DNA of 64,000 nucleotides from CAIXSC01 sp046349915 (lineage in GTDB: Bacteria; Planctomycetota; Planctomycetia; Pirellulales; Pirellulaceae), in contig JAXMBL010000012.1 in NCBI GenBank assembly GCA_046349915.1, forward strand, positions 62,001 to 126,000. The letters run 5' to 3'. The notes beneath the pieces are model-generated. The model saw nothing but the letters and a program-made list of their open reading frames with translations. It had not been told where the DNA came from and made no database searches. Of the stretch, positions 50,946 through 60,283 are shown in pieces. Position 1 is the stretch's first letter. Each line of letters starts with the position of its first letter. The position numbers and the translations under genes were made by a program.

Positions 50946-53543
50946 ATGCGTATTGCTCAATGGTTTGTGCTCGCGGTTTTCCCCGTTTGGACAACGAGCG
51001 GGTTGATGACGTCTTCGGTTGTGGGGCAAGAAACGCCCGCCGCAACAGTCGCGGCGCCCGAGGCGAAGCCGAGTGCTCCGGCCGCACCTGCCCCGGCGAC
51101 TCCAGCGCCTGTTAATCCAGCGCCTGCTAATCCCGCGGCGCCTGCGGCTGAGGCCAAACCGGAAGCGAAACCTGCTGATACGAAGCCGGCCGACGCCAAG
51201 CCTGAAGACACCAAGCCCGCTGATGGAAAGCCGGCAGACGCGAAGCCGGCCGATCCGAAGCCAGCCGATGCCAAGCCAGCCAACTCGCCGATGGCGGACG
51301 CGAAGCCGGCTGAGACTCAACTGCCCAAGGGGCCGCTGCCTGGGCATTCGTACCATGGCGAGGTGTTTAACGAGGGCCCGCGGCAAGCTGCCTATTTGAT
51401 GGCGGGGATGCCGAAGATCAAGTTCCCGGCAACGACGAAGAGTGCCGAGGCGCAGAAGTTCATCGAGCAGGGGGTGGGGCAACTGCACGGCTTTTGGTAC
51501 TTCGAGTCAGAGCGGTCGTTCCGCCAAGCCGCTGCGCTCGACCCTGACTGCGCCATTGCTTACTGGGGAATGGCGTTTGCGAACTTCGACAACGAGAAGC
51601 GAGCCAAGGGATTCATCGCGGAGGCGGTGAAGCGTAAGGACAAAGCCAGCGAACGCGAGCAGTTGTACATTGATGCGCTCGACAAGTTCTTGGCGGCGGA
51701 TCGGGGGAAGAATAAGGAGCGGCACGAGACCTTCACGCGGTCGATGGAGAAGATTCTGTACAAGTACCCCGATGATCTCGAGGCCAAAGCGATCGTGGCA
51801 TTGCGATTGTGGCGGAATCGAGACGCGGGGATTCCGATCTCCAGCTACCTGGCGATCGACTCGTTGCTGAGTGAAATCTTTGCGGCGGACCCCATGCATC
51901 CCGCCCACCACTACCGGATTCACTTGTGGGACAACGAGAAGTCGGAAAAAGCGTTGGGCTCGGCGGCTCTTTGCGGACAGACCTCGGCCGGTATTGCTCA
52001 CATGTGGCACATGAGCGGTCACATTTTCTCGGGGCTCAAACGATACGACGACGGGGCGTGGCAGCAGGAGGCGTCGGCGCGAGTGGATCATGCGCACATG
52101 ATGCGCGATCGAGTCATGCCGGACCAGATTCACAACTTTGCTCACAACAACGAATGGTTGATTCGCAATCTGATTCACATGGGGCGAGTGCGTGGGGCCA
52201 TCGATTTAGCTCGCAATATGTGTGAGTTGCCTCGTCATCCGAAGTACAACACGGTGAAACGAGGGAGCGCGAATTATGGTCGTACTCGGTTGGTCGATAC
52301 TTTGACGACCTTCGAATTGTGGGACGAACTGATCTCCTATTACCACTCGCCGTACCTCGAGGCGGGAGACGACGCCGACGAGCAACAGAAGCGATCACGG
52401 TTGCTAGGAGTGGCTTACTTCCGCAAGGGAGACGTCGAGAAGGGCAAGGCGGTGCTGGCGGACTTCCAGCAACGACTCGCCAAGGAAAAAGAGGCTCAAG
52501 ACAAGGCGGGAGTGGACGCGGAGACCAAGGCGAAGGACGAGAAGAAGCCGCAGCCCGAGATTGACAAAGCGAAGAACGAAGCGCGGAAGGCCTTCGATGG
52601 CAAGTTGCAGAACATCGAACGGATCATTGCGGAATTGGAGGGATGCCAGGCGGTGGCCGCGGGCGACTTCAAGGCGGCCTTGCCTTTGTTGCGCAAGGCG
52701 GGCGGCGCGGTGAATGGAGGATGGCTGGCTTGGATTCAAGTTCAGGCGGGCGAAAAGGATGAAGCGGAAAAGGCGGCTCGTCAGTTTGTGCAGAATAACA
52801 AGAACGAAGTGCAGCCCTTGGTCGCTCTGATCGAAGTGCTCTGGAAGCTCGAAAAACGTAAGGAAGCGGGCGAAGTATTCCAGGAACTGCGCGATATCTC
52901 GGGGGCCATCGATGATTTGAGCGTCCCCACGTTCACTCGACTGGCTCCGATCGCCAAGGAGCTTCAGCTTCCCGCGGACTGGCGAGTGGTGAAGGCGCCG
53001 AAGCCGGATGTTGGGGTTCGACCGCCGCTCGATTCGCTGGGACCGTACCGTTGGAGCCCGTCGCCCGCGAGTGAGTTCTCGTTGCTGGATGCCGATGGCA
53101 AACCGCATGGGCTCCGCGATTACCAAGGCAAGCCTGTGGTGTTGATTTTCTACCTGGGGTCGGGGTGCCTGCATTGTGCTCAGCAATTGCAGAAGTTTGG
53201 ACCCAAGGTGAAGGAATTCGAGCAGGCGGGGTTCTCGGTGGTGGCGATCAGCAGCGACGATCTGGCGGGGCTGAAGACGTCGATCGAGAACTACAAGGAA
53301 GGTGGGATTCCGATCCAATTGCTGTCGAATGCGGACCTGTCGGTGTTCAAGGCCTATCGCTGCCACGATGACTTCGAGAACAAGACCATGCATGGGACTT
53401 TTATCATTGATGGTCGTGGGCTGGTGCGATGGCAGGATATTGGCTACGAGCCATTCATGGATGTCGATTTCGTGCTTGCCGAGGCCAAGCGATTGGTTGG
53501 GCATTCGACTCCTTCGACCGAAAAGTTGACCGCGTCTCCATAA
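50946..53543 (+). CDS. Secreted TPR/redoxin protein with Pro-Ala repeat
   Basis: 865 residues. Signal peptide MRIAQWFVLAVFPVWTTSGL to about residue 28, then a low-complexity region (about 30-115) built of PAPxNPAPA and K-P-A-D repeats, suggesting a stalk or wall-binding stretch. A long helical TPR region follows (AEAQKFIEQGVGQLHGFWYF, AAALDPDCAIAYWGMAFANF, AHMWHMSGHIFSGLKRYDDG), with repeated His/Trp motifs. The C-terminal ~170 residues are a redoxin (AhpC/TSA) domain: FSLLDADGKPHGLRDYQGKP and FYLGSGCLHCAQQLQKFG with a CxxC active site. Role: possibly a cell-surface redox protein. GAAAACTC upstream; ATG 50946 fixed by the signal peptide. Confidence 0.83.
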   Translation: MRIAQWFVLAVFPVWTTSGLMTSSVVGQETPAATVAAPEAKPSAPAAPAPATPAPVNPAPANPAAPAAEAKPEAKPADTKPADAKPEDTKPADGKPADAKPADPKPADAKPANSPMADAKPAETQLPKGPLPGHSYHGEVFNEGPRQAAYLMAGMPKIKFPATTKSAEAQKFIEQGVGQLHGFWYFESERSFRQAAALDPDCAIAYWGMAFANFDNEKRAKGFIAEAVKRKDKASEREQLYIDALDKFLAADRGKNKERHETFTRSMEKILYKYPDDLEAKAIVALRLWRNRDAGIPISSYLAIDSLLSEIFAADPMHPAHHYRIHLWDNEKSEKALGSAALCGQTSAGIAHMWHMSGHIFSGLKRYDDGAWQQEASARVDHAHMMRDRVMPDQIHNFAHNNEWLIRNLIHMGRVRGAIDLARNMCELPRHPKYNTVKRGSANYGRTRLVDTLTTFELWDELISYYHSPYLEAGDDADEQQKRSRLLGVAYFRKGDVEKGKAVLADFQQRLAKEKEAQDKAGVDAETKAKDEKKPQPEIDKAKNEARKAFDGKLQNIERIIAELEGCQAVAAGDFKAALPLLRKAGGAVNGGWLAWIQVQAGEKDEAEKAARQFVQNNKNEVQPLVALIEVLWKLEKRKEAGEVFQELRDISGAIDDLSVPTFTRLAPIAKELQLPADWRVVKAPKPDVGVRPPLDSLGPYRWSPSPASEFSLLDADGKPHGLRDYQGKPVVLIFYLGSGCLHCAQQLQKFGPKVKEFEQAGFSVVAISSDDLAGLKTSIENYKEGGIPIQLLSNADLSVFKAYRCHDDFENKTMHGTFIIDGRGLVRWQDIGYEPFMDVDFVLAEAKRLVGHSTPSTEKLTASP

Positions 53544-53588
53544 GTCGCTCTGTTAGGGTTTGTCTGTTGGACGTATGACTCCGAGGTG

Positions 53589-53611
53589 TACGACGGACCT
53601 TCAGTCCGTCG
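53589..53611 (+). repeat. Dispersed palindrome (REP-like), copy 12
   Basis: TACGACGGACCTTCAGTCCGTCG, one arm mismatch, between the redoxin gene and tadA. Confidence 0.88.
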
Positions 53612-53697
53612 CGATAAGTTTGTGCGTCCGGCAGTTTGACGGTTCGGCGTGGCGCGCGAGGCGATTTTTCATCCTGGTTAACAGGAGGGGAGCAACT

Positions 53698-54816
53698 GTG
53701 TCTCGCGAGACGATCTTTGCGGCGAGCGTCGAGTATTTCTTGAGACCGATCGTCCCCTATTTGCAGGACGCTTCGGTCACGGAAATCATGGTCAATCGGT
53801 TCGATCAGGTCTTTATTGAACGCGGTGGGCGGCTCTACAAGACCGATGCACGGTTCCTCAGCGAAGACGCTCTTCTGTCGGCGGTGCACAATGTGGCTCA
53901 ATGGGTGGGCCGCAGGATTGACGAACAGCAACCGGTGCTGGACGCTCGTCTACCGAACGGTTCGCGCGTGCACGTTATTCTCCCCCCAGGGTGTCGCAAC
54001 GGCACGTGTCTCACGATTCGCAAATTCAAGCCGGGCGGCTTATCGCTGGACGACCTTGTCTCCTACGGAAGCTTGAACGCTTCGGCCGCCGAGTTTTTGG
54101 CTTTGTGTGTGCGACTGCACAAGAACATCGTTGTTTCCGGAGGGACGGGGACTGGAAAGACGTCGCTCTTGAATGCGGTGTCCGCGGCCATCCCGGAGGT
54201 GGAGCGGATCGTGGTGATTGAGGACACTTCGGAGCTCCGGTTGAAGCAGGAGCATTGTGTGTATCTGGAGGTGCAGCGGCCCGATTCGCAAGGGCGCGGC
54301 GGCCTCTCGATCCGGCAGCTCTTTGTGGCCTCGTTGCGGATGCGACCCGATCGAATCGTGGTGGGCGAGGTGCGGGGTGGCGAAGCGCTCGACATGATCC
54401 AGGCGATGCTGAGTGGTCACACGGGGAGTCTGACCACGGTCCATGCCAATTCCACTCGCGATTCCTTGATTCGGTTGGAGACGCTGTCCTTGATGTCGGA
54501 TGTGAGTTTGCCGGTGTATGTGGCTCGAGCCCAGGTGGCGGCCGCGATCCAGTTGGTCGTGCAACTCGGCAGATTCTCAGAAGATGGTTCGCGGCGAGTG
54601 ACGCGGATTACCGAAGTCTTAGGACTAGGGGCTGATCAGCAATATGCCACCCGCGATCTGTACGTTCTACGCATGAAGGGGCGAGATGGAGAGGGGCGGC
54701 TAGTGGGTGAATTGGAGCCGACCGGCGAGCGACCGACATTCGCCGCCGATCCCCTCGAACAGGGCATACTGGATGAGGTAAGACATAGTCGAGCGCTTTG
54801 GAGTTTGACCCCTTAG
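53698..54816 (+). CDS. tadA: TadA/CpaF-type secretion ATPase
   Basis: Hexameric ATPase that powers Flp/Tad pilus assembly at the inner membrane. 372 residues. Motifs: VTEIMVNRFDQVFIERGG (N-terminal), GARVH-like SRVHVILPP, Walker A VVSGGTGTGKTSLLNAV, Asp box IEDTSELRL, Walker B RPDRIVVGEVRGGEALDMIQ, His box LTTVHANSTRDSLIRLE. GTG start at 53698 is fixed by AGGAGGGGAG 5 nt upstream; the frame upstream is open but lacks family sequence. First gene of a run of same-strand Tad genes to 59948. Confidence 0.93.
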   Translation: MSRETIFAASVEYFLRPIVPYLQDASVTEIMVNRFDQVFIERGGRLYKTDARFLSEDALLSAVHNVAQWVGRRIDEQQPVLDARLPNGSRVHVILPPGCRNGTCLTIRKFKPGGLSLDDLVSYGSLNASAAEFLALCVRLHKNIVVSGGTGTGKTSLLNAVSAAIPEVERIVVIEDTSELRLKQEHCVYLEVQRPDSQGRGGLSIRQLFVASLRMRPDRIVVGEVRGGEALDMIQAMLSGHTGSLTTVHANSTRDSLIRLETLSLMSDVSLPVYVARAQVAAAIQLVVQLGRFSEDGSRRVTRITEVLGLGADQQYATRDLYVLRMKGRDGEGRLVGELEPTGERPTFAADPLEQGILDEVRHSRALWSLTP

Positions 54817-54853
54817 CGGGGGTCGCTAGAATCAAGGCGGAGGCGCGAGCGCT

Positions 54854-55054
54854 ATGGGACGGCTGAAGGCGATTCCGCGAGCGAGCGGGCAGGTGCGGCA
54901 AGGGCGGGGGCGGCGAGCGGCCGCAACGCTCGATTATGTGCTTGTGATGGGAATTGTGCTGCCGCTGGCGGTGATTGTGTATAAGGTCGCGCCGCGGATG
55001 ATGAACTTGGTGTATGAATTGACTTGCGTTTCGATGGGCTGGCCGTTTCAGTAA
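54854..55054 (+). CDS. Flp-type pilin-like small protein, 66 aa
   Basis: A short basic leader, then RRAAATLDYVLVMGIVLPLA, a hydrophobic type IV pilin-like stretch. The usual leader end G and Glu at +5 read A and Asp (LDY rather than IEY), so the processing site is unusual. The tail APRMMNLVYELTCVSMGWPF is short. Lies between tadA and another pilin-like gene. Confidence 0.68.
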   Translation: MGRLKAIPRASGQVRQGRGRRAAATLDYVLVMGIVLPLAVIVYKVAPRMMNLVYELTCVSMGWPFQ

Positions 55055-55102
55055 CACGAGGGAACGGCAGGCAGTTGATTTTTTGGGAATTAGGTGGCGG
55101 CC

Positions 55103-55333
55103 ATGACGACGAATTTAGTGACGACGTGGCGAAGTTGGCGACAACTATTGGGCGAATTGCATCGGGACCGCAAGGGCGGCGTGAGCATCGAGACGGTGCT
55201 GATCATCGCGGCCATTGCGTTGCCGATCTTGATCTTCGTGATCAAGTTTGGGTGGCCGCGCGTGAAACAGTTCTTCGACAAGGGAATGACTGACCTTGAA
55301 GGGGGCGCGCAGCAAGCCGGTGCTACTCCTTAG
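55103..55333 (+). CDS. Flp-type pilin-like small protein, 76 aa
   Basis: Leader HRDRKGG then VSIETVLIIAAIALPILIFV: Glu at position +5 after the first Gly, as in Flp prepilins processed by TadV/CpaA. The C-terminal part is KFGWPRVKQFFDKGMTDLEG. ATG 55103 (GTG 55094 also possible). Likely the major or a minor pilin of the locus. Confidence 0.75.
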   Translation: MTTNLVTTWRSWRQLLGELHRDRKGGVSIETVLIIAAIALPILIFVIKFGWPRVKQFFDKGMTDLEGGAQQAGATP

Positions 55334-55383
55334 CGCCGAGATTCCTTGGCGCCGAGTTGCAACTCGCTCATGCAGTCACGGCG

Positions 55384-55965
55384 ATGTGCGAGCAACCCAT
55401 GATCGGTATTGCGCTGATTGGTACATTCCTGCTGATCGCGACCTATACCGACATGCGTTGGCGGATCGTACACAACGCCACGACTTATGGCGGGCTGCTG
55501 GTTGCTTGGGTAGCTAGCGCCCTGGCGACGTGGGCAGGCGTCGATACGGTCGCGGGGACGCCCGCGGATTTGATGCGCTGGGGAATCATTCCGTTGTGGG
55601 AGAGTGTGCTAGGGGCAGCTGCTTGCGGCGCGGTGATGCTGGCCTGCTACATCTTCTTTGCTCGCGAATTGGGAGGAGGGGACGTCAAGCTGATCGCTAT
55701 GATCGGAGCGTTCCTGGGACCCTATTCGGGGCTCGAAGCGATGCTCTGGACGATGGTGATCGCCGGCGCGATGGCGATCGTGATTCTGATCTGGCGAGTA
55801 GGTGCATGGCGGTTGGCGGAAATACTTCTGGCATATGCGTCCGCCGCGGCTCGTGGGATTCGACCTCAGTGGGACGACGAGCAGCGGGCGGCCTTGCGCA
55901 CCGATTTGTTTCTCTCGCCGAGCGCTTTGTTGGCGGTGGTGATTGTGAGGTTGGGAGTTTGGTGA
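55384..55965 (+). CDS. cpaA: Prepilin peptidase CpaA/TadV (A24 family)
   Basis: Membrane aspartyl protease that trims prepilin leaders. 193 residues with about five membrane helices. Catalytic Asp pair: first in LIATYTDMRWRIVHN, second in ARELGGGDVKLIAMIGAFLG (GxGDVKL box). ATG 55384 gives MCEQPMIGIALIGTFLLI; the TTG at 55357 adds nine residues. Sits between the pilins and the TadE-like genes it would process. Confidence 0.9.
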   Translation: MCEQPMIGIALIGTFLLIATYTDMRWRIVHNATTYGGLLVAWVASALATWAGVDTVAGTPADLMRWGIIPLWESVLGAAACGAVMLACYIFFARELGGGDVKLIAMIGAFLGPYSGLEAMLWTMVIAGAMAIVILIWRVGAWRLAEILLAYASAAARGIRPQWDDEQRAALRTDLFLSPSALLAVVIVRLGVW

Positions 55966-55997
55966 CCCGGCGTCAATCGCCGTGGGAGGTCTGAGCC

Positions 55998-57272
55998 ATG
56001 CATCGGCAAATCATTGTCGCCTGCCTGCCGTCGCTCGGCGTCGTCCTGGCTTCACTCGCCGTCGCCTGGTTGCTCGTCCGACTCACTCGCGCTCAATTCG
56101 ATTGGCGGCATCTGGCGAATCTGGCGGGCGACCAGCGGGGAGCGGTGCAGAGCCTTAGTTTCGTGCTGACCGTGCCTGCGTTCATCATGATTCTGATGCT
56201 CATTGTGCAGATGAGTCAGATCACGATCGGCAAGGTGGCGGTGGAGTATTCGGCGTTGGCGTCGGCTCGAGCGGCTCAAGTGTGGATTCCCGCGGACTTA
56301 TCGCCTATCGGTGGAGGAGGGCCCAATCGGCTGCCCTGCTGGCAGGTGACGAAACTGGAGCAGGGGCCTGATGGTTGGGGCTATCTGACGTATCGTTTTC
56401 CGCGGCAGGGAGTCAAGTATCAGAAAATTCGCCAAGCGGCCGTTCAGGCCCTGGTTCCCATTTGTCCGTCGCGCGACACGGGCGCGCCACTCGGCTCGGG
56501 CGGTTCTCAGATCGCTCAAAGCCAATTTGCCGCCGCGTTGGTTTACGCTCCCGCCTTGGCGGCGAATACTCGTATTCCCGATCGCATTCGCAATAAGTTG
56601 GCCTATGCGATGAACAACACGGATGTGTTGATTGAGTTTCGGCATAAGGAAACCGAGCCGCCGCTCGGGACTTATCTGATAGGGCCTTATTACGAAGAGT
56701 TCCAGTGTGGGGAGATGGGTTGGCACGACGAGATCATCATCACGGTCTCGCACGAGTTCGCCTTGCTGCCAGGACCCGCTCGACTGCTTGCCAGGAAGTC
56801 GCCTCTGCCCGGCGCTACTTACGATAGCGTTGCGGCTCAGATCAAGTCGCAAAACGGGGTTCACGTTTATTCGATGCGAGCGACAGCTCGGTTGTATAAC
56901 GAAGGGCAAAAGCAGCGTCTCGGTTACGTTCAATCGCTGTCGGGGGCGGTCGCGGCGTCTGGCAATCGGCAGGTCGATCAAGTGGTCGTGGCGCCATCGA
57001 GTCCGAGCGGCGATGACGAAACAGCGGCCATTTTGAGTCACGCGGGCATGGAGCGTTGGAATCCAGTTAAGGGTGCGAGCGCAGGGATGGCGAACGCAGC
57101 AGGGCTCGACAGCGACGATGTCGTCGAGGGCTCGACGCCGATCCCCGCCTTTTCCGGGCCGGACCACATGCTGCTGCCCATCGAATCACCCGGCGACTTG
57201 TCCCTCTTGACCGGGGCGGGGAGCAGCTTGGAACAAGCCTTGCCCAGCGTGTTGCGCAGGAGGGTCCCATGA
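55998..57272 (+). CDS. TadE/TadG-like pilus assembly protein
   Basis: 424 residues. First hydrophobic segment near residues 10-28, then a pseudopilin-like stretch at about 45-80: GDQRGAVQSLSFVLTVPAFI. A Leu/Ser replaces the Glu found at +5 in TadE, so it might escape prepilin peptidase. The remaining ~340 residues are extracytoplasmic, with Cys (LPCWQVTK, CPSRDT, FQCGEMG). ATG 55998; ends overlapping the next gene by 4 bp (ATGA), so coupled. Confidence 0.78.
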   Translation: MHRQIIVACLPSLGVVLASLAVAWLLVRLTRAQFDWRHLANLAGDQRGAVQSLSFVLTVPAFIMILMLIVQMSQITIGKVAVEYSALASARAAQVWIPADLSPIGGGGPNRLPCWQVTKLEQGPDGWGYLTYRFPRQGVKYQKIRQAAVQALVPICPSRDTGAPLGSGGSQIAQSQFAAALVYAPALAANTRIPDRIRNKLAYAMNNTDVLIEFRHKETEPPLGTYLIGPYYEEFQCGEMGWHDEIIITVSHEFALLPGPARLLARKSPLPGATYDSVAAQIKSQNGVHVYSMRATARLYNEGQKQRLGYVQSLSGAVAASGNRQVDQVVVAPSSPSGDDETAAILSHAGMERWNPVKGASAGMANAAGLDSDDVVEGSTPIPAFSGPDHMLLPIESPGDLSLLTGAGSSLEQALPSVLRRRVP

Positions 57273-58867
57273 GCGACCGTCGCACGTTACGAGAGGTTCG
57301 CGATCAGGCGGCCTGCGATCCGATGGGTCGAGATCAGGTGGTACGAGATCGCTGGCCATCAGCTCGCAGGTTGATGCGTTGGTTCGCGGGCGGCGTCGTG
57401 GGTGGAGTCTCGCGATGCTCGGCTCGAGTAGGCGGGTTGCACGGCGACCAGCGAGGTTCGATCAGTATCGCATCGGTCTTTACGCTCTTGTTGTTGGTCA
57501 TGCTGCTGGGCATGGTCATGAATTCGAGTCGTCAGATTGATCGCAAGGTGCGCATGCAGAATGCGGCCGATTCGGTGGCTTGGTCGAGCGGTCAGGTGAT
57601 GGCCCGCAGCATGAATACGCTGGCTTTCACCAATCACTTGTTGGCCGACACGTTTGCGTTGACGGCGTTCATGCGCGAGGGGCGCGATCGCAATGCGGAG
57701 GTTTACGTCGACGAGATCATGGACAACTGGGAGCGGATTGGTCCGTTCCTGCAGACCTCGGAGTTTCCACCGTTCGCGGGCTTGGGGAGTGCGATCACGG
57801 AAAAGGTTCCGGCCGAGCGAAAGATGGCTCACGCTTTCGGCGAATGGGCGGCGGCGGCGTCCGAAATGATTCTACCGGTGTTGGAGGAGGTGCTGGCGAC
57901 GGAAGCGATTCCCGAGTATCAGCGAGCGTTGGCGGCGGCGACGCCGGGATTAGCTCAACAGACCGCCGCCGAGGTAGCTCGACGGCATGGTCAGTCATGG
58001 CCTCGCGCCACGCCCTTGTACGGCTGTCTTTGGCGAACTTCGATTGATCCCGTGGGTGGGATGCAAGAGTCAGGGAAACGGTCGTTGCCGGTGGTTGATC
58101 CTTCGCCTTATGTATCCGAAACAGGTGGTTCGCCTTCGTTGCAGTCCGGTTACTTTGCCGAATCGGTGTCACAGAGACGTACATTGGCTCATGGCTATCT
58201 GGCCGATTGGAACAACGAGTCGTTGGTGGCCTTTGATCGCTACGGAAAAATGTCGCAGTTCGCGAATCTCTGGCGGACATTCACGTGCGGTTATCTTCGG
58301 CGGTTGCTGGAGGTCGAGTATCCCGACCGCAACTTGCCGTTTCAGATCCGGTCGAGGATGGAGTCGAGTGGCAATCAGAATGAATACTTGGAATTCGATT
58401 TCATGTTCGTGGGGGTAGTCTATGCCTCGCGGCCGACCGATTTTGTTCCAGGAGTATTTCGCAATCCCTCGTCTTTTGACCAACAGGCGTTTGCTCAGGT
58501 CTCGATGTTCGTGCCGCGACGACGATTGATTCGCGTGCGTCCTGGACAGAACGGGAGTCCGCAGGGCGAGTTTATAGGCGGGGTGCCTGGCGGAACGATC
58601 ATTCTGCCGCCCGATCCCGCTCCACCTCCGCCTCCGCCGAGTGGTGAACTGCCCGAGTGGATTGTGGTGCGTCAGGGGCGCGGCATGCATCCGGATCGCT
58701 GGGATCTGCTGACTCAGAATTGGGCCATCCAATTAGTGCCGACAACCGCCGAGTATTCGCGGGAGATCCTGAGTCTCGCGCCATACGTGAACAATGTGGC
58801 GGCGGGGATTGTGCCCAAGTGGACGGCGCTTTCGTCCAGCGATTTCGAAAATCTGACTCAACACTAA
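57269..58867 (+). CDS. TadG-like pilus assembly protein
   Basis: 532 residues. After a basic N-terminal ~65 residues comes GDQRGSISIASVFTLLLLVM, a TadG/TadE-like membrane anchor sharing the GDQRG start with the previous protein but lacking the Glu at +5. The motif LAFTNHLLADTFALTAFMRE and a large extracytoplasmic domain follow, with a Pro-rich hinge PPPDPAPPPPPP-type stretch near residue 450. Starts inside the stop of the previous gene. Confidence 0.76.
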   Translation: MSDRRTLREVRDQAACDPMGRDQVVRDRWPSARRLMRWFAGGVVGGVSRCSARVGGLHGDQRGSISIASVFTLLLLVMLLGMVMNSSRQIDRKVRMQNAADSVAWSSGQVMARSMNTLAFTNHLLADTFALTAFMREGRDRNAEVYVDEIMDNWERIGPFLQTSEFPPFAGLGSAITEKVPAERKMAHAFGEWAAAASEMILPVLEEVLATEAIPEYQRALAAATPGLAQQTAAEVARRHGQSWPRATPLYGCLWRTSIDPVGGMQESGKRSLPVVDPSPYVSETGGSPSLQSGYFAESVSQRRTLAHGYLADWNNESLVAFDRYGKMSQFANLWRTFTCGYLRRLLEVEYPDRNLPFQIRSRMESSGNQNEYLEFDFMFVGVVYASRPTDFVPGVFRNPSSFDQQAFAQVSMFVPRRRLIRVRPGQNGSPQGEFIGGVPGGTIILPPDPAPPPPPPSGELPEWIVVRQGRGMHPDRWDLLTQNWAIQLVPTTAEYSREILSLAPYVNNVAAGIVPKWTALSSSDFENLTQH

Positions 58868-58877
58868 GGGGCCAGCC

Positions 58878-59948
58878 ATGCGACGCAAGAAGGGACGACG
58901 AGTGCCATGGCGAGCGGCTGCGGAACGCGAAGCGTCGCGTTCTGCTGGGCGGCGTATTGCCGTGCGACGGGCAGGACTGGCGCCGGTCGAGTTTGTGTTG
59001 TGGCTCCCCGTGTTGTTGTTCGTCATGGCGTTGATGGTCAACTATGGTACGATGGCGGCGTGGCGGATTCGCGGCGAAATTGCGGCTCATGACGCGGGCT
59101 GGCGAACTCGCTGGCCGCGAACGGGCGGCGGCGAGCCGGATGTGGTGAAAACGACGGCCGTGGTGACTCGCGTCGAGTCGCTGCATGATGCGGCCCCGAT
59201 GCCTCATCTTGATCCACCGGCGATTCAAGCGCCGGTCGTGCGCGGGCCGCTGCCGAATGGCTTCGTCGTCAACCAGGTGCTCGACCCGCTCCCGGGCGCC
59301 GTGAATGGCAATTCTCATGTGGAGAGGCAGTATCCATTGCTGTCCAAGATCGGTTCGTACGAGAGCGGCCCGATCAATGATTTTCTATTGCATGGGTCGC
59401 GCACGAACGGCGAGATGGGGATTCCCAATCGGTTTCGTCGGACCAAGGTCTTGTACCAATTGCCGCAGACGTCGCCGAATCTACCTCAGGCGTTTCGCGA
59501 CGCAGTGGTGCAGGCCGTGACGATTCCCCATTATCAGTACCTCTCGGTATTGGATCGCGACCACGACTGGTTGGAGTATCGCGGATACGCGCCTGACTTT
59601 CATCCGCGAGTACATGTTCGCTGCACGCTCGAGCATAAAGAGGTGTACGACAAGGAGGTGTCGCGGCTGATCGATGTTTATGACTGGAACAAGATGAAGT
59701 GGGATCTAGGCGAGATCTCTCATTTGCCAAGTCGACTCACCAGCCAGTTCTTGGCTATGTATAAGCAGACGCTTGCCGCCTTCGAAGCGGAATTGATGAA
59801 CGATCCACCGCCGCCGCCGCCGCGAGTGGCCTACCTGACGCAGCACATTGCAATTCTTAAGACCAAGATTGCTCAGTTGGAGAAATTCCAAAAGAAGATC
59901 CCCGGCTTCGAGCAAGGGCTCGTCAACCGCCCGCCGCCGATGATGTAA
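58878..59948 (+). CDS. TadE-like minor pseudopilin
   Basis: 356 residues. Arg-rich leader, then RRAGLAPVEFVLWLPVLLFV, the canonical TadE start with Glu at +5 and a long hydrophobic helix. The rest is a periplasmic domain (VLDRDHDWLEYRGYAPDFHP), ending in a Lys/Gln helix (IAILKTKIAQLEKFQKKIP). Ten bp after the previous gene. Completes the pilus gene run. Confidence 0.8.
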   Translation: MRRKKGRRVPWRAAAEREASRSAGRRIAVRRAGLAPVEFVLWLPVLLFVMALMVNYGTMAAWRIRGEIAAHDAGWRTRWPRTGGGEPDVVKTTAVVTRVESLHDAAPMPHLDPPAIQAPVVRGPLPNGFVVNQVLDPLPGAVNGNSHVERQYPLLSKIGSYESGPINDFLLHGSRTNGEMGIPNRFRRTKVLYQLPQTSPNLPQAFRDAVVQAVTIPHYQYLSVLDRDHDWLEYRGYAPDFHPRVHVRCTLEHKEVYDKEVSRLIDVYDWNKMKWDLGEISHLPSRLTSQFLAMYKQTLAAFEAELMNDPPPPPPRVAYLTQHIAILKTKIAQLEKFQKKIPGFEQGLVNRPPPMM

Positions 59949-59972
59949 GTGGTCTTGCGGCGATAACTCGGA

Positions 59973-60164
59973 GGGTGCGTCGAACCGGGCGGGTTGAGCG
60001 ATCGCACCAACTCGATACCCTTTCCACCGCCCGGTGAAAACGCACCTGATCGTTGAATGCCCATGGCGGCTTCGATAATCTCGCCGCGAGTGCGGGCGTC
60101 TGCTGGTTGGGGAATCGCTCGGTTGAGAAGGTGCGTCCGCGCCGGAGGCTTGACGCACCCTACG
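59973..60164 (+). repeat. ~192-bp two-hairpin repeat, left copy of the sigma-factor pair
   Basis: Direct repeat of 61292-61485 (roughly 88-90% identical by eye). Inner hairpins: GGTGCGTCGAACCGGGCGG with CCGCCCGGTGAAAACGCACC, and GGTGCGTCC..GACGCACC. Occupies the gap before the sigma factor. Confidence 0.9.
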
Positions 60165-60283
60165 GCTGTTTTTTCGTGAAATCGTTGAACCAGTGACGCA
60201 CGGCGAGCGACCTATTTCTCGGAGACGTGATGAGTGAAACAGTGATCCTTGCTGTCGTATTCGAATAAGAAAGCCGCCGGCCC

